Of a stretch of DNA of 44,592 bases, positions 8,196 through 17,458 are shown one piece after another. This DNA comes from Pleurocapsaceae cyanobacterium CSU_1_1 (GTDB lineage: Bacteria > Cyanobacteriota > Cyanobacteriia > Cyanobacteriales > Xenococcaceae). The position numbers and the translations under genes were made by a program. The notes under the pieces were generated by a model. That model ran no database searches and was not told the origin of the DNA. It worked only from the letters and a program-made list of their open reading frames with translations. The stretch spans positions 1 through 44,592 of the forward strand of contig JAAUOU010000025.1 of the NCBI GenBank assembly GCA_012034765.1, given 5' to 3'. Positions within the stretch are counted from its first letter, which is position 1. Every line of letters begins with the position of its first letter.

Positions 8196-10603
8196 ATGGT
8201 CACAACACCAATTAACAGAAATATTGCATCAGAATCAGTTTTAACTCCCGAACAACTTCGTAAAATTCATGCTTACTGGCGCGCCTGTAACTATCTTGCC
8301 ATTGGCATGATTTACCTTAGAGATAATCCTCTGTTAAAAGAATCCCTAAAACCGGAACATATCAAACAACGATTACTAGGACATTGGGGATCATCTCCCG
8401 CCCTTAGTTTTATCTACATTCATCTCAATCGACTGATTAAAAAATACGACCTTAACGCCATCTATATCGCTGGTCCAGGGCATGGTGCGCCAGGGGTATT
8501 AGGCCCTGTTTATCTAGAAGGTACTTATTCGGAAATTTATCCCGATAAAAGCGAAGATACAGAAGGAATGCAGAAATTTTTCAAGCAATTCTCGTTCCCA
8601 GGTCATATTGGTAGCCATTGTACTCCCGAAACTCCAGGTTCAATTCATGAAGGAGGCGAACTCGGTTACAGTCTTTCCCATGCCTTCGGCGCAGTTTATG
8701 ACAACCCCGATTTAATTGCAGCTTGTGTTGTGGGAGATGGAGAAGCAGAAACAGGAGCTTTAGCAACTGCTTGGCATTCCAATAAGTTCCTTAATCCCGT
8801 CCGTGATGGGGCAGTATTACCCATACTCAACCTCAACGGCTATAAAATAGCTAACCCAACCATTCTCGCTCGTATTAGCCCAGAAGAACTCGATAGCTTA
8901 TTCCGAGGCTATGGCTATACACCCTATGTAGTCGAAGGTTCTGACCCAGAACTGATGCACCAACAAATGGCAGCCACAATGGAGGAATGCATTGTCAAAA
9001 TTCGGGAGATTCAGCAAGAAGCCCGCAGTCAAAATAAAGCTTTCCGTCCTCGTTGGCCGATGATTATCCTGCGTAGTCCTAAAGGTTGGACAGGCCCCAA
9101 AGATGTAGACGGTCATAAAGTTGAAGGATTCTGGCGATCGCACCAAGTGCCGATGGGAGAAATGCACTCTAATCCCGAACACGTCAAACTTCTAGAAGAG
9201 TGGATGAAGAGTTATCGACCAGAAGAACTATTTGATGAGAATGGTACTTTGCTCCCCGAATTAAAAGAACTTGCACCTGTGGGGATACGTCGTATGAGTG
9301 CTAATCCAGTAACGAACGCTGGTTTGGTGCGTAAAGACCTTAAGCTTCCCGATTTCCGTAACTATGCAGTGGCAATGGACAAGCCTGGCACGGTGGAAGT
9401 AGAAAATACGGCGGTATTAGGGAAATTTTTACGGGATGTAATGCGCAACAACCTGAATAACTTTCGCGTTTTTGGCCCCGACGAAACCGCTTCTAATCGT
9501 CTCTCTGCGATCTATGAAGTCACTAAAAAAACTTGGTTGGCAGATTATTTACCTGAAGATGAAGACGGCAGTCAATTATCTCCTGACGGTAGAGTTATGG
9601 AAATGTTGAGTGAGCATACCCTGGAAGGATGGCTAGAAGGATATTTATTGACAGGGAAACACGGCTTTTTCCACACTTACGAAGCTTTTGTTCACGTCAT
9701 TGACTCGATGTTTAATCAACACGCTAAATGGTTAGATATCTGCAAAATTATGTACCTTGGCGAACTTCGGTTTCTTCTCTCAATATCATGTTATCTTCTT
9801 TGGTTTGGCGACAAGACCATAATGGCTTTTCTCACCAAGATCCAGGTTTTGTCGATCTGGTAACTAATAAAAGTGCTGATGTTACCCGTGTTTATTTTCC
9901 TCCTGATGCTAATTGTTTGCTTTCGGTTGCCGATCATTGTTTACGGAGTAAGGACTATGTAAATGTCATCGTCTCTGACAAACAAAAGCACCTGCAATAC
10001 CTCACGATGGAAGAAGCAATCAAGCACTGTACGAAAGGGATTGGTATTTGGGAGTGGGCGAGTAATGACGACTGTGGTCAAGAACCAGATGAGCCTGATG
10101 TAATTATGGCTTGTTGTGGTGACATTCCCACTAAGGAATCTTTGGCAGCCACGGCAATTCTAAGGGAAGAGTTTCCCGACTTAAAAGTCCGCTTTATTAA
10201 TGTGGTAGATTTATATCGTCTACAAACCGAAACTGAACATCCTCACGGTTTATCTAACAAGGAATTTGACATTCTCTTTACTGCCGATAAACCTGTAATT
10301 TTTAACTTCCACGGTTATCCCTGGCTGATTCATAAACTTGCTTATCGCCGTACGAATCAAGAACGAATTCACGTTCGTGGTTACAAAGAACAGGGTAATA
10401 TCAATACGCCTTTGGAACTAGCAATTCTCAATCAGATCGATCGCTTTAATTTAGTGATTGATGTAATCGATCGCGTTCCTCACTTGGGTTCTCGTGCTGC
10501 TTATGTCAGAGAACGAATGAGAGATGAGATTATTGATAATTTGGCTTATGCTCATTCTGAGGGTATGGATCAACCTGAAGTGGTTAATTGGCAGTGGAGT
10601 TAA
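8196..10603 (+). CDS. xfp: Xylulose-5-phosphate/fructose-6-phosphate phosphoketolase (frameshifted)
   Basis: A thiamine-diphosphate enzyme that cleaves xylulose-5-P or fructose-6-P with phosphate to acetyl-phosphate plus a C3 or C4 sugar phosphate. It reads as about 802 aa, the usual length. The first frame carries GPGHGAPG, the motif [18 protein letters not shown] and the TPP/Mg motif GDGEAETG (about residue 183). The frame breaks near 9734, where restoring one A gives [13 protein letters not shown]. The second frame continues with [26 protein letters not shown] and the C-terminal domain. No acetate kinase gene is adjacent. The nearby acs could link acetyl-phosphate-derived acetate to acetyl-CoA, but it is 22 kb away. 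The break is probably a sequencing error. Confidence 0.93.
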
Positions 10604-10604
10604 T

Positions 10605-10626
10605 GGTCATTTAGTCATTGGTCATT
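10605..10626. repeat. Short tandem repeat, 7-8-mer GTCATT type
   Basis: Three near-identical units (GGTCATT, AGTCATT, GGTCATT) lie just after the xfp stop, with an inverted relative (ACTAATGAC) at 10651-10659. This is the style of short tandemly repeated repetitive sequences seen between cyanobacterial genes. Confidence 0.6.
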
Positions 10627-10754
10627 ATTTCTTAAAACAAAGGACGAGTGACTAATGACAAAAACAAAGGAGAAAATATGTTAAAAAAACTTTTCTTTCT
10701 GAAGAAAGAGGTAAAACTTTTGACTTATGAAAATTATTTAAAGAGGTAATCTTA

Positions 10755-11369
10755 ATGATAGAAGTAATTTGTGCTGGTTCTTTGTTCTTCTCAACAAACA
10801 TCTCTGTTAAGCCAAAATTAAATGATTTTGCTTTCATAGATATGGCAAAATCTAGCTTGGTTCAACAAAATATCTGGCGCAATCAGATATATCTGGCAGA
10901 TAACGAGTCTGGGTCGGGTCGTAATACCGAACTAGAACAACTTTTCCAGAGATTTAACATTATTATCGATGATTCTCAGACCGACACGAGCGATCGCGAT
11001 GCCGATGAACGTCGCCAAGAATTAGAATTAGAAAACCCAGAACCTGAGTCTGAGAATAACTATGAATCAGATTATCGCCGTCAAGCAGACGAAGCCAGAG
11101 AAGAAAACGATATCTTTAATTCAGATTCAGATTCAGATTTAGATTCAGACAGCGATCGCGATGCGGACGAACGCCGTCGAGAATTAGAAACACAACAAAA
11201 CGAATCTTATCCAGGGGAGTACTCTGATAATGAGCATCAATCGGATTATCGCCGCCAAGCAGATGAGGCAAGAGAGGGGTCAGAAATTACTGTTCCCAAC
11301 TCAAATTCAGATTCAGACAGCGATCGTGATGCGGATGAGCGCCGACGAGAATTAGAAGATAATAACTAG
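10755..11369 (+). CDS. Acidic repeat protein with alternating charged helical motifs
   Basis: A 204-aa protein I cannot place in a known family. Residues 1-70 are unremarkable and mildly hydrophobic. Residues 74-204 consist of two alternating charged motifs. Motif A, SDRDADERR(R/Q)ELE, is at about 79-91, 134-146 and 189-201. Motif B, SDYRRQADEARE, is at about 105-116 and 163-174. The order is A-B-A-B-A with a period of about 54-58 residues, separated by Ser/Asp/Asn-rich linkers. The composition predicts disordered linkers joining short charged helices, and there is no membrane segment. A Shine-Dalgarno-like AGAGG lies about eight bases before the ATG at 10755. An ATG at 10842 is an alternative start. 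Two copies of A contain a HIP1 octamer in the DNA. Confidence 0.7.
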   Translation: MIEVICAGSLFFSTNISVKPKLNDFAFIDMAKSSLVQQNIWRNQIYLADNESGSGRNTELEQLFQRFNIIIDDSQTDTSDRDADERRQELELENPEPESENNYESDYRRQADEAREENDIFNSDSDSDLDSDSDRDADERRRELETQQNESYPGEYSDNEHQSDYRRQADEAREGSEITVPNSNSDSDSDRDADERRRELEDNN

Positions 11370-11495
11370 AAAATTGGCAAAAATTGCTAAATCTTCTGAC
11401 TTTTAAACTTCAAACTCGTCTTGAGCATTCAAATGTTAAATTTGCTTGCTCCATCATCGATGTAATTCCCTTGATATTTATTTTGTTAGATCTTG

Positions 11496-11884
11496 TTATA
11501 CAGATCTGCCCTCGGTTGGGCCTTGAATTGCCTTCCAACCAGCTATACCGCCCTGAAGTTGCGACACACTCTCAAAACCTTCCTTACGTATCTGATTAGC
11601 TACTGTTTCAGCTTCTTGATCATTGCTGCTGTAGACATAGATCTCGCGGTTTTTGGTAAATTTACCACGGTTTCCATCAACATTGCGCCTGTAATTCTTT
11701 CTTCTAAATAAGATTCGCGCTCGCGGGCATCGATAATGGTTAAACTAGGTTCGCCCCACTGTAAGCGTTCTTTTAAAGCCTGAGCGCTCGATTTAGGCGT
11801 AGCTGGCGGGGGAGTGGGAATACCTTTGGTGATTTTTTCTTTAGCTTTGGAGATGGCTTGAGCTTCTGCTTTTTGTTCAGACAT
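11496..11884 (-). CDS. Rhodanese-like domain protein (frameshifted)
   Basis: A small cytoplasmic protein of about 129 aa with a Pro-rich N-terminus (TPPPATPKSS) and a single rhodanese domain. The first frame gives LTIIDARERESYLEERITGA. The second frame gives EIYVYSSNDQEAETVANQIR and then LQGGIAGWKAIQGPTEGRSV to a TAA at 11496-11498. The break is at the T run 11650-11654 (minus-strand A run): five bases, whereas six would join NLPKNREIYVYS. The active-site loop reads YSSND, so the usual catalytic Cys of sulfurtransferases is Ser. It may be a non-catalytic rhodanese, as many cyanobacterial ones are. The ATG at 11884 is preferred over the TTG at 11899. Confidence 0.8.
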
Positions 11885-12081
11885 AAAATTTTTATCCAAT
11901 AAATTCTTATTATTACTAATTTATGCAGGTTTCTGCTGCTAATGAATCCCTCTAAAGGAATAAATATTGATGATGATCTGAGCTATAAATATTTCTTTTG
12001 ATTTATGGCGATCGCTAATGGATGAGAAGACGCTTTGTTATAATAGTTGCTCTATTAAACTCAACAAGCGCTCTATTTTTA

Positions 12082-12471
12082 ATGCAGACTACTGTTAATT
12101 TTGAACTTCAAGCTATAGATGATGAGCTATCTAAACGCCCTATAGCTCTCGATCCTGGGGGCTACTATATTATCTACCTAGATCGAGAGGCGGGGCTAAT
12201 TTGCGCCAAACACTATACTAATATTATTAACGAGCAGGGATTAGCAGCAGATCCAGAAACAGGAGAAGTGATTGCCTGTGGTGGGAAGAAAGTTGAGCGC
12301 AGCGTGGAAAAGCTCTATACCGCCAGAACTGCTAAAGAATTGTGTGTCGAGGTAATTGAAAAGCCTCAACCCTGTCCTCTGACTATGTTAGACCATGCTG
12401 CCTACTTAGGGAGAGAGTTTACCAGGGCTGAGTATGCTTTAGTTAATGGTACTGAATATACTCAGGATTAA
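12082..12471 (+). CDS. DUF4346 protein
   Basis: A 129-aa protein matching the conserved cyanobacterial DUF4346 pattern: LDPGGYYIIYLDREAGLICAKHY at about residues 23-45, then INEQGLAADPETGEVIACGG and the C-terminal YLGREFTRAEYAL. In other organisms this domain can be attached to dihydropteroate-synthase-like proteins. Its biochemical role is not established. The frame is open upstream to an ATG at 12022, but those 20 residues look unlike the family, so I place the start at 12082. Its stop overlaps the stop of the convergent psb32 by three bases. Confidence 0.75.
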   Translation: MQTTVNFELQAIDDELSKRPIALDPGGYYIIYLDREAGLICAKHYTNIINEQGLAADPETGEVIACGGKKVERSVEKLYTARTAKELCVEVIEKPQPCPLTMLDHAAYLGREFTRAEYALVNGTEYTQD

Positions 12472-13190
12472 TTCCCCAATCCCACATACCAGTAGTAAGT
12501 GACCATTGGCACGACAGTCGCTACAATCAAAAATCCAATTACCCAAACAGTAGCGCTTCCTTGATCTGTATCTTCGGCTTTGGTAAAAGTACCTTCAGTT
12601 TGGATCTCATCTTCAATGATTGGTGGTCCTGGATCTTCTTGTCCTGACAATACTGCCACTAAGCGATCGCCTGCATCAAGGAAAGCCTGGTTATATTTAT
12701 TACCCTTGCGAATGTTATAGCCAACAGTGTCATCAACAATACTTTTGGCGACTTCTGCACCAATCAATTCTTGGGCGGAATCTCCTGAACGAATAGCCAC
12801 ATTGTTTGTTAGGGTATCTAATACCAACAACGTCTGATTCGCTTTAACTTCAGCATCAGGATACCAATTCTCAAATATTTCGTTTGCCAGAGTGTCCACC
12901 GTCTCACCGTAGTCTAGACGGCGAATTGCGACCATTCTAACTTCTTGACCTGCTTCCGTCGCCAAGTCTTTAAAAGTGTTGCTTAACTTGTTTTGATTGG
13001 CGCTACTAATAGCATCGGCAGTATCCACTACCCATAAGTTTTCCGCATCAAAGTTAGGTAGGTCAAATAGTCCTGTGGCGATCGCTGGTGTGGTAAAGCA
13101 AAATATTGTTAACATCAGCAATAGGGTAGAGAAAGCTGATTTTAATAGATTAGTTCGCGGTAAAACCGCTTTTATAGACAAAAGATTCAT
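12468..13190 (-). CDS. psb32: Psb32-like TPM-domain protein
   Basis: A 240-aa membrane-anchored lumenal protein of the TPM family. It has an N-terminal signal segment (residues 13-36, ending near TPAIATG) and a TPM domain from about residue 45 to 185 (WVVDTADAISSANQNKLSNTF, VDTLANEIFENW, TLLVLDTLTNNVAIRSGD). A C-terminal transmembrane helix (VWVIGFLIVATVVPMVTYYW) follows. In cyanobacteria and plants Psb32/TLP18.3-type proteins help photosystem II repair and D1 turnover. The ATG at 13190 is chosen over an in-frame start four codons upstream because MNLLSIKAVLPRTN gives a normal signal peptide. Confidence 0.85.
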   Translation of the reverse strand: MNLLSIKAVLPRTNLLKSAFSTLLLMLTIFCFTTPAIATGLFDLPNFDAENLWVVDTADAISSANQNKLSNTFKDLATEAGQEVRMVAIRRLDYGETVDTLANEIFENWYPDAEVKANQTLLVLDTLTNNVAIRSGDSAQELIGAEVAKSIVDDTVGYNIRKGNKYNQAFLDAGDRLVAVLSGQEDPGPPIIEDEIQTEGTFTKAEDTDQGSATVWVIGFLIVATVVPMVTYYWYVGLGN

Positions 13191-13289
13191 TGTTGTTCTC
13201 AAATAACTAAATAACTACTTACACTTACTTTAAAGATATATTTAGCCCTCAACATAAAATAACTGCTGAATGCCTATATAAATAATAAT

Positions 13290-13316
13290 AGAGCCTCGGA
13301 GTTACCTCCAGGCTCT
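13290..13316 (-). terminator. Hairpin downstream of psaL
   Basis: A stem with outer arms AGAGCCT / AGGCTCT and inner arms GGAG / CTCC around TTAC lies 69 nt after the psaL stop. On the minus strand the following bases are only moderately T-rich (TATTATTATTT), so it is a weak intrinsic terminator or a 3'-end stabilising hairpin. Confidence 0.6.
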
Positions 13317-13384
13317 AATCTAATCGATTGATCGGCTAAAAATCTCTTAATGCCTCAAGTTAGGCAATTTGGGATTTTAAGCAA

Positions 13385-13867
13385 TTAATTGCCAATTAAG
13401 CTTTTAATGCCTCCCAAATAAACTGTCGACAGCAGGAAGTATGCAAAGAATGCTCCACCGCCACCGCCGATGAAGAAACCTGTAGTAAAATCACTCCAAC
13501 CTTCTTTGGAAGCAAAAGCAGAAGGCACTTTGCCAGTTGTGATGGTTTCTGTTGGTTTGCCACCCATCGCACTAGAATATAGGGATAGACAGAGAGTTAA
13601 GATAACTATTAAACCAAAAGATGATAGCAGCGCTGCTATATCTGCATGTTCAGTGTTTCTTAAAGGACCTAAAACCATAAAAGGTCCATATAGTAAGTAG
13701 CCGTGAGCCATACCTACCTCTAATCCGCGACGTAGAGGTGCTAAACCCTCACGATAGGCAGGAAGGTTACGGATCAAAGATAAGCTAAAATCAGAAGAAT
13801 TTAGCGGTGTCGCTAGATTACCAATTTGAGGATCTCCTGCGGGCTGAATCGCATTATATTCGTTCAT
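13385..13867 (-). CDS. psaL: Photosystem I reaction centre subunit XI
   Basis: A 160-aa thylakoid membrane subunit needed for PSI trimers or tetramers. MNEYNAIQPAGDPQIGNLAT is the typical N-terminus and supports the ATG at 13867 rather than the longer upstream frame. NLPAYREGLAPLRRGLEVGMAHGYLLYGPF, with its chlorophyll-binding residues, follows near residues 34-63. Two more hydrophobic segments end in GGAFFAYFLLSTVYLGGI. An AGGAG lies about 12 nt upstream of the start. It is divergent from psaI, whereas many cyanobacteria keep the two genes in one operon. Confidence 0.97.
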   Translation of the reverse strand: MNEYNAIQPAGDPQIGNLATPLNSSDFSLSLIRNLPAYREGLAPLRRGLEVGMAHGYLLYGPFMVLGPLRNTEHADIAALLSSFGLIVILTLCLSLYSSAMGGKPTETITTGKVPSAFASKEGWSDFTTGFFIGGGGGAFFAYFLLSTVYLGGIKSLIGN

Positions 13868-14050
13868 AAAGTTTGATTTCTCCTTATATCTATTGGATTC
13901 AATATTCAATGAATCCTTTAAATAGCATCACTCTAACTTGGTTTAAGTTCGCTTTTTGTTAAGAATCTTTATAACTAAACCTAATCAGGTTAAGCTTCAC
14001 AGTAATATCCATGTTGTTAACGTTTGATTTAAAAAATAGGGAAAATAAAT

Positions 14051-14176
14051 ATGATTGGCGATTATGCAGCTTCTTGGTTACCCGTAGCGATGGTTCCTTT
14101 AGTAGGTCTTGTTGGAGCAGGAATTGCAATGGCTCTGTTGTTTATCTATATTGAAGGCGAAAGCCCAGCAAAATAG
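14051..14176 (+). CDS. psaI: Photosystem I reaction centre subunit VIII
   Basis: A 41-aa single-span membrane protein: MIGDYAASWLPVAMVPLVGL, followed by VGAGIAMALLFIYIEG. The length and the D-Y-A-A-S-W-L-P-x-x-x-V-P start are diagnostic of PsaI. It sits 183 nt from divergent psaL, so that gap should hold both photosystem I promoters. It is followed by an intrinsic terminator and is therefore monocistronic. Confidence 0.95.
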   Translation: MIGDYAASWLPVAMVPLVGLVGAGIAMALLFIYIEGESPAK

Positions 14177-14234
14177 TCTCACCATAGCAATACTATCAGT
14201 AAGTAACTTGATTGTACTTATAGAAACTTAATAC

Positions 14235-14260
14235 TCTGCCTTTAGTGGCAGATTTTTTTT
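14235..14260 (+). terminator. Intrinsic terminator of psaI
   Basis: A perfect 6-bp stem, TCTGCC / GGCAGA, with a six-base loop is followed directly by eight T, 58 nt after the psaI stop codon. Confidence 0.85.
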
Positions 14261-14466
14261 AGTAATTATTTTAATACGAAGTGATTATGGTTACAGCTAT
14301 CAGCGATCGCTTAATCTCAACTACTATTACAATTTAAATAACTTTCAGAAAATCTTTAATGATTTTTCAAGGGAAAGCGATCGCCCACAATCGCTACTAA
14401 TTCAATTATGAGAAGAATGTGAAAGAAAAGTGATATGATTATGAAATCGGATTCACTTATTTTTCT

Positions 14467-15468
14467 ATGGCACAAATTATTTTGAGACGAGGCATTATCT
14501 TATTCTTTAGCATCGCGCTAGGGATGGGGATCCTTGGCTGTAATAGAACAGAGGAAAACCCCTCAGCAGCTACATCAAATAATGCAGATGCAAGTAGCGT
14601 TGCTGCCGACTCATCAGCAGACGCAGACGGTAAAAAGAAAGTCCTCACCACCTTTACTGTCCTAGCAGACATTGCTCAAAATGTGGCAGGGGACAAGCTG
14701 AATGTAGAATCGATTACTCGCATTGGCGCGGAAATTCACGGCTACGAACCTACTCCTAGTGACATAGTAAAAGCCCAGTCTGCCGACTTAATTCTGTACA
14801 ACGGCATGAACCTAGAACGCTGGTTCGAGCAGTTTTTAGGTAATGCAAAGGATGTACCCTCGGCGGTACTGACAGAAGGAATTAACCCGATTCCCATAGT
14901 CGAAGGACCATACGAAGACAAACCTAACCCTCATGCCTGGATGTCGCCTCGCAATGCCCTGGTTTACGTGGAAAATATTCGTCAAGCCTTTGTGGAACTA
15001 GATCCAGCTAATGCCGATACCTACAATGCTAATGCAGAAGCATATAGCGAACAGTTAAAAACAATTGATGAAGAACTAAGGGCGGATTTAGAGCAAGTAC
15101 CCCCAAACCAACGCTATTTAGTAAGCTGCGAAGGGGCATTTTCTTATCTAACTCGCGACTACGACATGAAAGAAATTTATATGTGGCCGATCAATGCCGA
15201 ACAGCAGTTTACTCCTAAGCAGGTACAGGGCGTAATTGAATCCGTGAAAGCAAACGATGTGCCGACTGTTTTTTGTGAAAGCACCGTCAACGATGAAGGG
15301 CAAAAACAGGTTGCTAAAACCACAGGGGCAAGGTTTGGGGGCAATCTCTATGTAGATTCCCTTTCTACCGAAGAAGGGCCAGTTCCCACCTTTTTAGATT
15401 TACTCGAATACGATGCCCGCACTATTAGTAATGGTTTGCTGGCGGGTAGCAATGCCAGTAAACAGTAA
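14467..15468 (+). CDS. mntC: Manganese ABC transporter substrate-binding lipoprotein
   Basis: A 333-aa cluster A-I metal-binding lipoprotein. The lipobox LGC (Cys25) follows a hydrophobic signal, then a Ser/Ala/Asp-rich linker to about residue 55. The four metal ligands are all present at H91 (EIHGYEP), H156 (NPHAWMS), E222 (SCEGAF) and D297 (LYVDSLS). They are in the same spacing as H89, H154, E220 and D295 of Synechocystis MntC, and the paired cysteines C221 and C270 match its redox-sensitive disulfide. That spacing favours manganese over zinc. It is the first gene of mntCAB, 24 nt before mntA. Confidence 0.95.
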   Translation: MAQIILRRGIILFFSIALGMGILGCNRTEENPSAATSNNADASSVAADSSADADGKKKVLTTFTVLADIAQNVAGDKLNVESITRIGAEIHGYEPTPSDIVKAQSADLILYNGMNLERWFEQFLGNAKDVPSAVLTEGINPIPIVEGPYEDKPNPHAWMSPRNALVYVENIRQAFVELDPANADTYNANAEAYSEQLKTIDEELRADLEQVPPNQRYLVSCEGAFSYLTRDYDMKEIYMWPINAEQQFTPKQVQGVIESVKANDVPTVFCESTVNDEGQKQVAKTTGARFGGNLYVDSLSTEEGPVPTFLDLLEYDARTISNGLLAGSNASKQ

Positions 15469-15492
15469 ACAATAATCATTAATTAAAAGATT

Positions 15493-16284
15493 ATGCCAAC
15501 AGCAATACAAACTCTAGATATCAGCGTCAATAACCTCAGCGTTACCTACAGCAATGCTAAACTCGCTCTTTATAATGCTAACTGCACTATAGAACCAGGC
15601 AGTATCACAGCTTTAGTAGGACCAAACGGCAGTGGTAAATCTACCTTGTTTAAATCCATTATGGGATTTTTAAAACCCAGCCAGGGACAAATTCGCATTG
15701 CTGGTCTGCCCGTGCAAAAAGCTCAGAAAAAACAGTTAATGGCGTATGTGCCTCAGTCGGATGAAGTGGACTGGAATTTTCCCGTGAGCGTATTTGATGT
15801 AGTAATGATGGGTCGCTATGGTTACATGAACCTGCTGCGTATCCCTGGTTCTAAAGACCGTCGGCTGGTGATGGAAAGTTTAGAACGGGTGGGTATGATT
15901 GATTTTCGCACTCATCAAATCGGCGAACTGTCTGGTGGTCAGAAAAAACGAGCATTTTTAGCCCGTGCTTTGGCTCAAGAAGGAAAAGTAATTTTACTCG
16001 ATGAACCTTTTACAGGAGTAGATGTTAAAACCGAAAAACGGATTATCGATCTGCTGATCCAGCTACGAGATGAAGGACACACTATTTTGGTATCCACTCA
16101 CGATTTAGCCTCAATTTCTACGTTTTGCGATCGCACTATTCTTCTCAACCAAACCATTCTGGCTGCTGGAAAAACTGAAGAAACCTTTACCGAAGAAAAC
16201 TTAGCCATGACCTTTGGTGGTTTACCAGTTAATAGCTTACGCCAGATGTTTCATAATTCTGAAGTAGAGGCAAGGTATGAGTAA
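15493..16284 (+). CDS. mntA: Manganese ABC transporter ATP-binding protein
   Basis: A 263-aa ABC ATPase. Walker A is GPNGSGKST (residues 43-51), the Q-loop is [11 protein letters not shown], the signature is LSGGQKKR (around residue 147), Walker B is VILLDEP and the switch histidine is in STHD. It powers Mn uptake through the permease encoded next, whose start overlaps this stop by eight bases, suggesting translational coupling. Confidence 0.95.
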   Translation: MPTAIQTLDISVNNLSVTYSNAKLALYNANCTIEPGSITALVGPNGSGKSTLFKSIMGFLKPSQGQIRIAGLPVQKAQKKQLMAYVPQSDEVDWNFPVSVFDVVMMGRYGYMNLLRIPGSKDRRLVMESLERVGMIDFRTHQIGELSGGQKKRAFLARALAQEGKVILLDEPFTGVDVKTEKRIIDLLIQLRDEGHTILVSTHDLASISTFCDRTILLNQTILAAGKTEETFTEENLAMTFGGLPVNSLRQMFHNSEVEARYE

Positions 16285-17188
16285 TTTAATTGCCAAGATT
16301 CCCCTGGTAGACTGGCTGATTGAACCCTTTCAGTATGGGTTTTTAGTTCAGGCGATCTGGGTTAGTGCCTTTGTGGGTTTAGTCTGTGCGGTGCTTTCTT
16401 GCTACATTACCCTTAAGGGTTGGTCGTTGATGGGAGATGCGGTTTCTCATGCGGTTGTGCCTGGGGTAGTAGTAGCTTATGCCTTAAATATTCCCTTTGC
16501 GATCGGTGCGTTTGTCTTTGGATTTGGGGCTACAGTGGCTATTGGCTATATTAAGTCAAAGACTCGCCTTAAAGAAGATGCCGTTATTGGAGTAGTTTTT
16601 ACAGGCTTTTTTGCTTTTGGTTTGGTGTTGATTACTAAAATCCCCAGTAATATCGATCTATTTCATATTCTGTTTGGTAACGTACTAGGTATATCCCAAC
16701 AGGACATCATTCAAACTCTGATTGCAGGTACAATCACTTTATTGGTGATTTTGATTCGACGCAAAGATCTACTATTGTTTTGTTTTGACCCCAATCACGC
16801 TAAAGCCATTGGTCTTAATACGCAATTTATGTATTATACTCTGCTTTCGGTGCTGGCTCTTACCATCGTCACCGCCCTACAAACCGCAGGTATTATACTT
16901 GTTATTGCCATGCTGGTAACTCCAGGATCGACAGCTTACCTGTTAACCGATCGCTTTGACCATATGTTAGGAATTTCTATCGCTACGAGTGTCTTTTCTT
17001 GTGTTGGGGGAACTTATCTTAGCTACCATTTTGACGTATCCACAGGTGGAGCGATCGTGGTACTTTTGACGGTGTTGTTTATGGTAGCAATGGTCTTTGC
17101 ACCCAAATATGGCATCTTGGCTCAAAATTCTCATCAACAATTAGTGCCAGTTGAAAATCAAGCAGAAGCTAATAAAATTGTGGATTGA
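16277..17188 (+). CDS. mntB: Manganese ABC transporter permease
   Basis: A 303-aa ABC-3 family inner-membrane permease with about eight hydrophobic segments. The conserved coupling region [15 protein letters not shown] is at about residues 52-66 and the loop [10 protein letters not shown] at 170-179. It is the last gene of mntCAB. There is no recognisable terminator after it. Confidence 0.95.
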   Translation: MSNLIAKIPLVDWLIEPFQYGFLVQAIWVSAFVGLVCAVLSCYITLKGWSLMGDAVSHAVVPGVVVAYALNIPFAIGAFVFGFGATVAIGYIKSKTRLKEDAVIGVVFTGFFAFGLVLITKIPSNIDLFHILFGNVLGISQQDIIQTLIAGTITLLVILIRRKDLLLFCFDPNHAKAIGLNTQFMYYTLLSVLALTIVTALQTAGIILVIAMLVTPGSTAYLLTDRFDHMLGISIATSVFSCVGGTYLSYHFDVSTGGAIVVLLTVLFMVAMVFAPKYGILAQNSHQQLVPVENQAEANKIVD

Positions 17189-17458
17189 CAAGCTCTTATG
17201 ATCGAGAAAGTTCTCTAAAATCTCTATAACTAGTTAGTCTGCCTAGAATCGATAATAAATTTCAACGATCCTCAAGGTGAAGCTCTCAGATACGTTATAA
17301 TTCAATCTGTTCAACATCAAACAGCACTGTCAATCTGCAAGTATTCAGTGGCGGACTCAAATATACGGCTAAACAATACGGTTAGTAAAAAGCTAACAGC
17401 TATTAGCTTGTATAACAGCAAATCAACTTAATCTCGATTTATTTAAATTTTAGTAGTA

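Noticed and set aside
8898-9182. 94-codon minus-strand open frame
   Set aside because: It is the antisense shadow of phosphoketolase.
10652-10837. 61-codon minus-strand open frame before the repeat protein
   Set aside because: Low-complexity composition, no conserved features, and it overlaps the Shine-Dalgarno and start of the plus-strand gene.
11384-11711. Two overlapping plus-strand open frames of about 70 codons
   Set aside because: They lie antisense to the frameshifted rhodanese gene, whose C-terminal half is conserved on the minus strand.
12022-12081. Signal peptide on the DUF4346 protein from the upstream ATG
   Set aside because: The family is cytosolic and starts near residue 21 of that frame. 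The upstream residues are probably untranslated.
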